Shown piece after piece: positions 35,842 through 44,716 of a stretch of 64,000 nucleotides of DNA. Below the pieces are notes generated by a model, which saw only the letters and a list, made by a program, of their open reading frames with translations, did no database searches and was not told the origin of the DNA. Position 1 is the stretch's first letter, and every line of letters starts with the position of its first letter. Both the position numbers and the translations under genes were made by a program. The DNA lies in contig CAWECP010000002.1 in assembly GCA_963807675.1 (NCBI GenBank), positions 783,624-847,623 of the forward strand, in the 5' to 3' direction. Source of the stretch: Bog-473 sp963807675. GTDB lineage: Bacteria > Actinomycetota > Acidimicrobiia > Acidimicrobiales > RAAP-2.

Positions 35842-38800
35842 CTACGCGGGTATCGGCGTGGGAGTGACACTGGCGGTCGAGCTGAAGCTCCCTGACACAC
35901 CCAGGCTGCTGTCGTTGTAGTGGCTGCGGAAGTTGATGGTCTGGGTGCCGTTCGAGTACACCTGCGCCCCGAACAGCATCTGGCCGGGCTGACCGACGTC
36001 GATCGTCGCCCCATTGCACAGATTGGGCAACGTGTAGCTGCCTTCGTACGATGCCATGACCGACTGGTTGCCGCTGGGTATCCAGCCCTGCGAGCTGGTG
36101 AACGGCGCCGTGTAGGTCGCATCTGGCATCGTGATGACGATGGAGGGCTGCGTGGGCGTCGTGTGGTTGGCGCAGGACACGGTCAGCTGCTCGTAAGCGT
36201 TCACGACCTCCACCTCGGTGGGCTGGGACGAGCCCGGGATGGTGAAGTCGTAGCCCGCCACCACGGTCTGTCCAGAGGTGCCGGTCACACCCTCGTTCGC
36301 GCCCTGCGGCGCAATGCAGAGGTTCTGTGGACCGCCGAGGCACGACATCTGGCCAGGGTTGACGTCCGTAACGATGGCCGAGTTGCCCGCTGGGAGGTAG
36401 TAGCCATCGCCGGCGAAGCTGGCCGTGGTGGCGACGGACCCCGCCGTCTGGCTGACATCGGCGATGGTGCAGGTGGCGAGGCCCGACGAGCTGGCGGTGC
36501 CGGTGCAGGTCTGGGCCGAGGTGCCCGAACCGAGGGTCAGGACGACGGGCAGCCCGGAAGGTCCGCTGCCGCCGGCGGTGGTGAAGCTGGCGGACAGGGT
36601 GGCTGCCGAGTCGCTCACAACCATGGACGGGGCCGTCTCGACGACCGTGGTGGCTGCCTTGGTCACGACGAAGGTGTTGGTGCCACCGCTCGACAGGAGC
36701 TGGGGCGACTTCGAGCTGTCGCCGGCGAAGCTGCCGCTCAGCGTGTAGGAGCCGGCCTGCTCGTTGGGCGTGAGGGCGCAGGTCACCGTGCCGCCACTCC
36801 CGGAGGTCCCGCTGCAGGACTGGGTCCCGTTCAGCGTCAGGGTGACCGGCTCGCCGGCGATGCCCTGCCCCGTCACCGAGTTGGTGAGTGTCCCCGACAC
36901 GGTCGTCGACGCCGAGTATGCGCCGGTGGTGGCGCTGACCGTCAGCGTGGTCGGGGTGCGGACCGTGGCGCTCGAGGTGGCGCCGGACGACTGTTAATAG
37001 GTGTCGCCGGGGAAGCTGGCCGACACTGCGACGGTCCCTGACGACTGGTTGACCGAGCCGATGGCGCAGCTCGCCGCCCCAGAGGCGTTTGTCGTGGCGT
37101 TACAGCTCTGCAGCGAGGTGCCCGAACCGATGGAGAACGTCACCGTCCGGCCCGAGACGTCGGTGCCGGTGTGGGCTCGTTCGTTGTCAGCACGCCCGAC
37201 AGCGTGGCCGACTGCCCGTTGGTGACCGACGTGGTGCCCGCGTAGGAGAGCGCCGTGCTCGCCGGCCTCACCGTGAACGTGCTCGAGGCGGAGTTCCCGA
37301 GGAGCTGAGGCATCTGCATGGTGTCGCCCGTGAACGAAGCAGTCAGGGTGTAGGAGCCGGCCGGCTCGGTGGGCGTCACGTTGCAGGTGGCAACACCGCT
37401 GGCGTTGGTGGTCGCGTTGCATGACTGCGACGCGTTGACCGTCAGGGCGATGGGCTCGTTGGGCACCGGCTGGTTGGAGTAGGTGTTGACGAGGGTCGCC
37501 GAGACGGGGGTCGAGCCGTTGAAGGTCCCAGTCGTCGGGTTCAGCGTCAGCTGGGTCCCCTCGGGCAGATTGACGGTCCCCGCCGCGCTCGCCGTCTGGT
37601 AGTAGGAGTCGCCGGCGAAGCTGGCGGTGACCGGGATCGGCCCAGGCGATTGGCTCACCGAGGCGATGGCGCAGGCGGCCGAACCGGACGTCGTCGTGGT
37701 GGCGGTGCAACTCTGAGCCGTGGAGCCCGAGCCCACGGTGAACGTGATCGTCCGGCCGCTGACGGACGTGCCGGCCGAGGGGTTTGGCGTGGTCAGCACA
37801 CCGGAGACCGTGAGGGGCTGGCCGTTCTGTGCAGTCGTCGCCCCGGTGTACGACAGCGAGGTCGGCGCGAGCGTGACCCCGAAGTTGGCCGAGCCCTTCG
37901 AACCCGTGAGCTGTAGGGGCAAGGTCGTGTCACCCCCGAAGCTCCCCGTGAGCGTGTAGGTCCCCGAGGCCTCTCCCGGCGTGACGTCGCAGGACGCCAC
38001 GCCGCTGGTGTTGGTCGTGGCGGTGCACGTTTGCGTCCCGTTGACGGTGAGGGTCACCGGCTCATTGGCGATGGGCAGGCCGGTGTTGGAGTCCGTCAGG
38101 ATGCCCGATACCGTCGTCGGGCTGTTGTAACTGCCGCTGCCGGCGTTCACCGTCAGCGTCGTGGGCTCGGTCACCGACAGGGTGCTGGCGGCGTTCGCCG
38201 CCGTGTCGTAGACGTCGCCGGCGAAGCTGGCGGTGATGGGCTCGCTCCCGCTCGGCTGGTCGACGGTGGCGATGGTGCAGCTCACGTCCCCGTTCTCGTC
38301 GGTGGTGCCGCTGCAGGACTGGGCACTCGAGCCGGTGCCGATGGTCAGCGTGACGACCTTGGTCGGTAGCGGCGTGCCGGTGGTCGGCGTGCTCGTGGTC
38401 AGGGTGCCCGAGAGCGTGATCGGCTGGCCGTTCACCGCCGACGTAGGCCCGGTATAGGTCAGGCCGCTGGTGTCGGGATTGACGGTGAACGTGCTCGACG
38501 AGCTGTCGGACCCGATGGGCGTCGACGTGGTCGTGTCCCCGGAGAAGGAGGCCGTCAAGGTGTACGAGTTCGACGGCTCGCTCGGAGTGATGGTGCAGGT
38601 GGCGAGGCCGCTGGAATTGGTCGTCCCGGTGCAGGACTCGGCGCCGTTGAGGGTGAAGGTCACCGGCTCGTTCGCCACCGGCTCGCCCGTGCTGGTGTTG
38701 GTCAGCGTGCCCGAGACCGGCGTCGGCGACGAGAAGTTGCCGGTGACGGGGTTGATGGTCAGGGTCGTCGGGGTGGTCGCGACGGGCGCGGTGGTGGCCG

Positions 38801-39788
38801 CCATCTGCTCGTCGTCGACGGAGAGCCCGTAGAGGAAGCCAGCGTGGGTGTCGATCGTCTGCATGACCGCCCCGGTCGCCATGTTGACCTGCCAGATGTC
38901 ACCCGAGTACGAATCGGCCGTCCAGAAGGAGGTGCCGCTCGGGTCCACGGCCACGGCGAACAGCTGGCCCTGGCATCCCGGAAGCGACGAGCATGAATAC
39001 GTCTGGATCACGTTGCCGTTCTGGTCGAGCAGGAGGACGGCGGTCGAGTCGGCCACGAGGACCTCGCCGTTCTGCAGAATGCGCACCTCGAACGCGGCCG
39101 GTCCGCTGAAGGAGACCTGGTTGAAGTTGGGCTCCTGGGTGTTGGTGCACTTGTTGTAGCGCAGGATGTCCGTGCCCTCGGTGGTGTAGTAGAAGGTGCA
39201 CTCGTCGGAGGCCAGGTCGATCCAGTCGTCGCCGTAGAGCTCGGTCTGCACCGGGCCGATGTCCGGCAGCCGCTGCCCGGTCGGCGAGAATTCGGCGATG
39301 TAGGGCGTGGTCTGCTGGCCGACGTAGAGGTTGCCCTGGTTGTCGAAGACGACCGACAGCGGGTTCTGCAGGCCGGTGGCGAACTGCCCCATGGGCTGTC
39401 CGCTGGGCGAGAACTCGCTGACGTCGCCCTGGAGGTCGTCGGTCACGTAGAAGTTGCCGCTGGCGTCGAACGCACTGCCGGCCGTGTAGGTCTCGTTGGT
39501 GTCGTCGGTCAGGGTGTTGAGCAGGTCACCCGACCCCGGGTCGTAGACGTTGACCTGTGAGAAGCCGACGGACGCGAAGACCTGGCCGGACTGGTACACC
39601 GTGGTGTCGGCGCCGGCCTTCTTGGCCGGTGCCAGGACAGCGAATGTGGCGCACACGATGAGTATGGCCAGCACCGCCGCGAAGATGCGCTTCGTGGCGG
39701 CAAAGCCATCGAGTGCGCGTGAACCGACCAACGTCGGTGACGGCTCTCCGCTCCGTCTACCCGTTGCCCGGATTCCCGACAATCCCAT
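35842..39788 (-). pseudogene. secreted beta-propeller plus Ig-like repeat protein, copy A (frame break and TAA)
   Basis: About 1,315 residues if read through two lesions. ATG 39788 follows GAGGGGGACAC. A hydrophobic signal/anchor segment (FAAVLAILIVCATFAVLAP) ends at PAKKAGA. Next is an NHL-like propeller of about 300 residues (YDPGSGDLLNTL, GNFYVTDDLQGDVSEFSPSG, NLYVGQQTTPYIAEFSPTG). Then come eight bacterial Ig-like domains alternating between two types, each with a paired-cysteine pattern, and a unique C-terminal domain ending TASVTPTPIPA. The frame changes near 37185 (GVLTTNEPTP to GTDVSGRTVTF). A TAA stands at 36994-36996 where paralogous repeats have Tyr (DTYYQ), as if TAC became TAA. 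Either the gene is decaying or these are two sequence errors. Likely a cell-surface or extracellular adhesion/binding protein (inference). Confidence 0.8.
38141..39631. repeat. 1.49-kb direct repeat, copy 1 (inside propeller-Ig gene A)
   Basis: Matches 42161-43651 at a constant offset of 4,020 bp. By reading the two copies line by line I found one difference, G38628 versus T42648, which is synonymous. It covers the end of the signal region, the whole propeller and the first two Ig domains. Flanking coding sequence differs sharply, as expected from recent gene conversion. Confidence 0.93.
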
Positions 39789-39943
39789 GTGTCCCCCTCG
39801 GAACTGGCCGACGGCTTGCTGACGCCGCCAGCCCGTCACGCACGCCAATCTCATGTGAATGCTCAGGCGCGATCACGAACCTGGAGGCTCCGAAGGCGTC
39901 CCATTGCAACGACATGGCAAAGGATTGCTTCAATGCAACTGCA

Positions 39944-39988
39944 AATATGGGCTTGACCTGGGAGACCCGACAGGGCCAAAAGGACTAC
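39944..39988 (-). promoter_or_regulatory. conserved upstream block of propeller-Ig gene A
   Basis: Aligns without gaps to 43934-43978. Conserved cores are AATATGGGC and CAAAAGGACTAC. It lies 156 bp from the gene A start. Conservation beyond neighbouring sequence suggests a promoter, operator or leader element retained in both copies, though shared descent alone could explain it. Confidence 0.45.
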
Positions 39989-40165
39989 AGCGTGTCGCTA
40001 CTGCCACAAATTGCTTTGGCATTGTCCAGTTGCGGTGTGTCTGCACCAGTTTCGCCAACGGACCTTGAAGGAGTTCGTTCAAGTCGACGGCGTTACTGCC
40101 CACCCCCGCTTGTTGCAGCTTCGTCCGCGCCACTGGGCAAGTTGCGCGACGGTTCCCATATCGGG

Positions 40166-40211
40166 GCCACCGTGCTGTTGCTTGTGGGCGTCGTGGTCAT
40201 GATCGCCCAGC
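40166..40211 (+). pseudogene. fragment of the upstream membrane-protein gene
   Basis: 46 bp matching 35773-35818 with two differences. It encodes the same tail (TVLLLVGVVVMIAQ) but then runs past the original stop position. It has no start and is a duplication scar marking the left edge of the second copy of the propeller-Ig unit. Confidence 0.8.
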
Positions 40212-40274
40212 TCTTGTGGGTGGCGAGGGACGGTGTGCCCGGCCGGCACGGAGCTCCGGCCGGACACATCGACA

Positions 40275-43200
40275 TCACATGCCTGGGCAGCCGCCACCGC
40301 CGCCGGGCGAGCCGCCCTTCGGGCCGGTGCTGCCACCACCCTGGCCGCCGCTGCTGCCGCCGCTACCTCCGCTGCCACCGCCGCTGCCGCCACCTGATTC
40401 CTTGACCGAGACGCTGCTCGAGTTGCTGGACGACGCGTAGTACCCGTTGCCCGTGTAGGACACGGTGACGGCGACGGAGCCGGTGACCTGGTCCACGTTG
40501 GCGATCGTGCACGAGGCGGCGCCCGAGGAGTTGGTCGTCCCGGTGCAGGACTGGGCCGACTTGCCGGTGCCGAGCGTGATGGTCACGGTCTGTCCGTTGA
40601 GGCCGGTACCGCTGTTCGTCAGCGTGGCCGACAGCGTGGCCGACGACCCGGCGGTCACGCTGGTCGGTCCGGTGTACGAGACGCTGGTCGGCGCCGCGCT
40701 CACCACGAAGTTGTTGGACCCGTTGCTGGCCAGCAGCGCCGGTGACGTGCTCGTGTTGCCGGCGAAGGACCCGGACAGGCTGTAGGTGCCAGACGACTCG
40801 GTGGGCGTGACGGAGCACGAGCCCTTGCCGTTGCTACCCGTGGTGGCCGTACAGGACTGGGTACCGTTCAGGGTCAGCGTGATGGTCTGGCCGCTGATGC
40901 CCTGCCCCGTGACCCTGTTGGTCAGCGTGCCGGTGACCGTGGTCGGTTGACCGTAGGTGCCGGTGACGGCGCTGACCGACAACGTCGTCGGCGTGTTCAC
41001 CGTGACGGACACCGAGGTGCTGTCCGACATGACGTAGGCGTTGCCGGCGTAGCTGACGGTGACCGGCAGCGGGCTGGCGCTCTGGTTGAACGAGCAGATG
41101 CTGCAGCTCACGTTCCCGGCCGAGTTGGTGGTACCGCTGCACTTCTGGGCCGAGCTGCCCGAGCCGACGGTGAAGGTCACGGTCTGGCCCGGCAACGCCG
41201 ACCCGTTGCTGGTCAGCGTGGCCGACAGGATCGGCGTCTGCCCGCTCGTGACCGAGGTGCTGCCGGTGTAGGTCAGGGCGTCCGGCGCCTTGTTCTCGGT
41301 GAACGTGTTGGAGCCGGTGCTGGACAGCAGCGTGGGCACCGTCGTCGTGTTGCCGCTGAAGGACGCGCTCAGGGTGTACGTGCCACCAGGCTCGTTCGGC
41401 GTGATGGGACACGAGGCCACCCCGGAAGCGGTGGTTGTCGCCGAGCATGTCTGGGTCCCGTTTAGCGTCAGGGTCACTGTCTGTCCCGAAACCGGCGTGT
41501 TGGAGTAGTCGTTCTCCAGCGTCGCGGACACGGTCACCGGGCTGCCGTACGTGCCGGTGGTGGCCGACACGGTCAGCGAGGTGGACACCTGCGACGGGCC
41601 GACCTGCACGCTGCCGCCGCCGCTGGCCGACTGGTAGTAAGTGTTGCCGGCATAGGTGGCGGTGACCGGTGTCGGGCCGACGGGCTGGTTGACGTCGCTG
41701 ATGGTGCAACTGGCCACCCCGCTCGAGGTCGTCGTGACCGAGCAGCTCTGGGCCGAGCTGCCACTGCCCAAGGTCAAGGTCACCGGCTGGCTCGACACGT
41801 CGGAGCCGCCGCTCGTCAGAACCCCCGAGAGCGTGATCGGCTGGCCGTTGGTGACAGAGGTGCCGCCGGTGTAGGTCAGCGTCGTGGTGGCCGGCGTGAC
41901 CGTGAGCGTGGCCGAGTTGTTGCTTCCGGTGAGCGGCACGGGTTGGGTGGAGTCACCCGTAAACGACCCCGATACCGTGTAGCTGCCCTCGGCCTGCGTC
42001 GTCGGCACGGTGCACGTGGCCACCCCGGTAGAGAGGGTGGTGCCGGTGCAGGTCTGCGTGCCGACGGTGAAGACGACGGGTTCGTTCGAGACGGGCAAGC
42101 CGGTATTCGCGTCGGTCAGCGTGCCCGACAAGGTGGTGGTGCCCCCGTAGCTCGCCGAAGCGGCGTTCACCGTCAGCGTCGTGGGCTCGGTCACCGACAG
42201 GGTGCTGGCGGCGTTCGCCGCCGTGTCGTAGACGTCGCCGGCGAAGCTGGCGGTGATGGGCTCGCTCCCGCTCGGCTGGTCGACGGTGGCGATGGTGCAG
42301 CTCACGTCCCCGTTCTCGTCGGTGGTGCCGCTGCAGGACTGGGCACTCGAGCCGGTGCCGATGGTCAGCGTGACGACCTTGGTCGGTAGCGGCGTGCCGG
42401 TGGTCGGCGTGCTCGTGGTCAGGGTGCCCGAGAGCGTGATCGGCTGGCCGTTCACCGCCGACGTAGGCCCGGTATAGGTCAGGCCGCTGGTGTCGGGATT
42501 GACGGTGAACGTGCTCGACGAGCTGTCGGACCCGATGGGCGTCGACGTGGTCGTGTCCCCGGAGAAGGAGGCCGTCAAGGTGTACGAGTTCGACGGCTCG
42601 CTCGGAGTGATGGTGCAGGTGGCGAGGCCGCTGGAATTGGTCGTCCCTGTGCAGGACTCGGCGCCGTTGAGGGTGAAGGTCACCGGCTCGTTCGCCACCG
42701 GCTCGCCCGTGCTGGTGTTGGTCAGCGTGCCCGAGACCGGCGTCGGCGACGAGAAGTTGCCGGTGACGGGGTTGATGGTCAGGGTCGTCGGGGTGGTCGC
42801 GACGGGCGCGGTGGTGGCCGCCATCTGCTCGTCGTCGACGGAGAGCCCGTAGAGGAAGCCAGCGTGGGTGTCGATCGTCTGCATGACCGCCCCGGTCGCC
42901 ATGTTGACCTGCCAGATGTCACCCGAGTACGAATCGGCCGTCCAGAAGGAGGTGCCGCTCGGGTCCACGGCCACGGCGAACAGCTGGCCCTGGCATCCCG
43001 GAAGCGACGAGCATGAATACGTCTGGATCACGTTGCCGTTCTGGTCGAGCAGGAGGACGGCGGTCGAGTCGGCCACGAGGACCTCGCCGTTCTGCAGAAT
43101 GCGCACCTCGAACGCGGCCGGTCCGCTGAAGGAGACCTGGTTGAAGTTGGGCTCCTGGGTGTTGGTGCACTTGTTGTAGCGCAGGATGTCCGTGCCCTCG

Positions 43201-43799
43201 GTGGTGTAGTAGAAGGTGCACTCGTCGGAGGCCAGGTCGATCCAGTCGTCGCCGTAGAGCTCGGTCTGCACCGGGCCGATGTCCGGCAGCCGCTGCCCGG
43301 TCGGCGAGAATTCGGCGATGTAGGGCGTGGTCTGCTGGCCGACGTAGAGGTTGCCCTGGTTGTCGAAGACGACCGACAGCGGGTTCTGCAGGCCGGTGGC
43401 GAACTGCCCCATGGGCTGTCCGCTGGGCGAGAACTCGCTGACGTCGCCCTGGAGGTCGTCGGTCACGTAGAAGTTGCCGCTGGCGTCGAACGCACTGCCG
43501 GCCGTGTAGGTCTCGTTGGTGTCGTCGGTCAGGGTGTTGAGCAGGTCACCCGACCCCGGGTCGTAGACGTTGACCTGTGAGAAGCCGACGGACGCGAAGA
43601 CCTGGCCGGACTGGTACACCGTGGTGTCGGCGCCGGCCTTCTTGGCCGGTGAGATCAGCGTGCCGATGCAGCCCAGCACGAGGACCAGGGTCACCAGCAA
43701 CGTGAGGCGGCGCCCGAGGCCGCCCAGGACCTGGTGTCCCGCAACGTCCGCGTTCTGACCGTGGCCACTCACCGACGTCGGTGCCATCGACAGCCTCAT
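40275..43799 (-). CDS. secreted beta-propeller plus Ig-like repeat protein, copy B
   Basis: 1,174 residues, intact. ATG 43799 has GAGGGGGCGTA directly upstream, matching the ribosome site of copy A. A hydrophobic segment (LTLLVTLVLVLGCIGTLIS) is followed by PAKKAGA and the same NHL-like propeller. Eight Ig-like domains follow as four alternating pairs (types starting TTLTV..GTYG and LTYTG.TSVTNGQP), each about 80-95 residues with two cysteines. The C-terminus is a Gly/Ser-rich tail (ESGGGSGGGSGGSGG) ending in GGGGGCPGM, unlike copy A. No sortase motif is seen. Extracellular location is likely; function is unknown, with adhesion or glycan binding as the usual role of such architectures. Confidence 0.82.
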   Translation of the reverse strand: MRLSMAPTSVSGHGQNADVAGHQVLGGLGRRLTLLVTLVLVLGCIGTLISPAKKAGADTTVYQSGQVFASVGFSQVNVYDPGSGDLLNTLTDDTNETYTAGSAFDASGNFYVTDDLQGDVSEFSPSGQPMGQFATGLQNPLSVVFDNQGNLYVGQQTTPYIAEFSPTGQRLPDIGPVQTELYGDDWIDLASDECTFYYTTEGTDILRYNKCTNTQEPNFNQVSFSGPAAFEVRILQNGEVLVADSTAVLLLDQNGNVIQTYSCSSLPGCQGQLFAVAVDPSGTSFWTADSYSGDIWQVNMATGAVMQTIDTHAGFLYGLSVDDEQMAATTAPVATTPTTLTINPVTGNFSSPTPVSGTLTNTSTGEPVANEPVTFTLNGAESCTGTTNSSGLATCTITPSEPSNSYTLTASFSGDTTTSTPIGSDSSSSTFTVNPDTSGLTYTGPTSAVNGQPITLSGTLTTSTPTTGTPLPTKVVTLTIGTGSSAQSCSGTTDENGDVSCTIATVDQPSGSEPITASFAGDVYDTAANAASTLSVTEPTTLTVNAASASYGGTTTLSGTLTDANTGLPVSNEPVVFTVGTQTCTGTTLSTGVATCTVPTTQAEGSYTVSGSFTGDSTQPVPLTGSNNSATLTVTPATTTLTYTGGTSVTNGQPITLSGVLTSGGSDVSSQPVTLTLGSGSSAQSCSVTTTSSGVASCTISDVNQPVGPTPVTATYAGNTYYQSASGGGSVQVGPSQVSTSLTVSATTGTYGSPVTVSATLENDYSNTPVSGQTVTLTLNGTQTCSATTTASGVASCPITPNEPGGTYTLSASFSGNTTTVPTLLSSTGSNTFTENKAPDALTYTGSTSVTSGQTPILSATLTSNGSALPGQTVTFTVGSGSSAQKCSGTTNSAGNVSCSICSFNQSASPLPVTVSYAGNAYVMSDSTSVSVTVNTPTTLSVSAVTGTYGQPTTVTGTLTNRVTGQGISGQTITLTLNGTQSCTATTGSNGKGSCSVTPTESSGTYSLSGSFAGNTSTSPALLASNGSNNFVVSAAPTSVSYTGPTSVTAGSSATLSATLTNSGTGLNGQTVTITLGTGKSAQSCTGTTNSSGAASCTIANVDQVTGSVAVTVSYTGNGYYASSSNSSSVSVKESGGGSGGGSGGSGGSSGGQGGGSTGPKGGSPGGGGGCPGM
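42161..43651. repeat. 1.49-kb direct repeat, copy 2 (inside propeller-Ig gene B)
   Basis: Partner of 38141-39631 (offset 4,020 bp, one observed mismatch). The repeat ends abruptly at both sides within coding sequence: before it the third Ig domains differ, after it the signal segments differ. Confidence 0.93.
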
Positions 43800-43933
43800 T
43801 ACGCCCCCTCTGCGCGGCTCAGGTGCCGCGCAATCTCCCTACGTCCCGCCCCACTGCTTGAAGGGGCACGGAGGACGTCATCGTCCTCGGCCCTCTTCGT
43901 GCTCCGGCGCGGTAGTGGTACTGCTTCGCGACG

Positions 43934-43978
43934 AATATGGGCCGAACCCGGGGGGCCGGTAAGGGACAAAAGGACTAC
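43934..43978 (-). promoter_or_regulatory. conserved upstream block of propeller-Ig gene B
   Basis: Partner of 39944-39988, 135 bp from the gene B start. The rest of 43800-44044 (245 bp) between gene B and the siroheme-synthase-type gene holds no supported gene. Confidence 0.45.
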
Positions 43979-44044
43979 TTCATTGCACCGGCCCTGAAAA
44001 TTGCTGGGCAGTTGTCGGCGCAATGGCCCGGAACTTGTGCCGGG

Positions 44045-44716
44045 TCAGGGCGACGAACGGCCGTCGTCACCCGCGCCAGACACGGCGGCGGTCAGGATTG
44101 CTCGGGCGCGGTCGAGTTCACCTGCAGCCACGAGTGACGGCAGTGGGCCGTCGAGCAACTCCGCCCACTTCACGGTGTCACTGGGCAATCCGTCGCGGAG
44201 CAGGCGCGCCCGCGCCTCGTGCAGGAGCTCGGCGAGAAGGCCGATCCCATCTCCGCATTCCTCCGACAGTCGATCGCGCAGCCACGCTGCCAGCGCCGGA
44301 CTGAGGCCGCCGGTGGACACCGCCACCGTCATGGTGCCGTCACGGTGCACGGCCGGAAGGATGAAGGAGGAGTGGGCGCGGTCGTCCGCGCTGTTCACCC
44401 ACACGCCGTGGGCGTCGGCGTCCGCGTAGACGTCAGCGTCCACGCCCTCGAGCCCTGTGGCGGTGAGGACGAGCCGGAACGACGCCGCATCCCCGGGCTC
44501 GTACGCCCGGCGGTGCACGGCCTGTAGCAACGGCGCCAGCTCCTCCATCTCCTCGCCTAAGGAGGGTGCAATGGCCGTGACAACGGCCCCGCACGCCACC
44601 AGTCCGCGGGCCTTGCGGGCGGCCACCGGTCCGCCGCCGACGACCAGGCAGGGGAGCCCCGCGACATCCAGGGATACGGGATAGAAGGAGTGAGAAGGTG
44701 ACGCCGGTTCAGTCAT
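44045..44716 (-). CDS. precorrin-2 dehydrogenase / sirohydrochlorin ferrochelatase (CysG N-domain, Met8 type)
   Basis: 223 residues. NAD-dependent oxidation of precorrin-2 and probably iron insertion to make siroheme, the cofactor of the sulfite reductase encoded 3 kb away. Rossmann motif PCLVVGGGPVAARKARGLVA near the N-terminus, then ATGLEGVDADVYADA, WVNSADDRAHSSFILPAV and TVAVSTGGLSPALAAWLRDRL, all typical of CysG-N. The methyltransferase half is absent. ATG 44716 overlaps the end of cysN by eight bases. Confidence 0.9.
   Translation of the reverse strand: MTEPASPSHSFYPVSLDVAGLPCLVVGGGPVAARKARGLVACGAVVTAIAPSLGEEMEELAPLLQAVHRRAYEPGDAASFRLVLTATGLEGVDADVYADADAHGVWVNSADDRAHSSFILPAVHRDGTMTVAVSTGGLSPALAAWLRDRLSEECGDGIGLLAELLHEARARLLRDGLPSDTVKWAELLDGPLPSLVAAGELDRARAILTAAVSGAGDDGRSSP

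Larger units (their letters stand above)
39789..40274. other. intergenic region between propeller-Ig genes A and B
   Basis: No supported gene. It holds the upstream region of gene A, a 45-bp block shared with the region upstream of gene B (39944-39988), and a 46-bp fragment of the membrane-protein gene 3' end (40166-40211). Open frames here are short and lack recognisable composition. Confidence 0.6.

Noticed and set aside
36994..36996. TAA as the true end of a separate upstream gene, with an independent gene at 35842-36900
   Set aside because: The same frame continues past the TAA with typical Ig-like sequence, and the paralogous motif has Tyr at this codon. One broken gene explains it better than two genes.
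38233..43221. Identical short frames repeated at 4,020-bp spacing on the plus strand
   Set aside because: They are antisense shadows of the 1.49-kb repeat in the two propeller-Ig genes, not a family of small genes.
40275..43799. Repeated modules suggesting a CRISPR-like or tandem DNA repeat array
   Set aside because: The periodicity is at the protein level (Ig-like domains of 80-95 residues). There are no short identical repeats with unique spacers.
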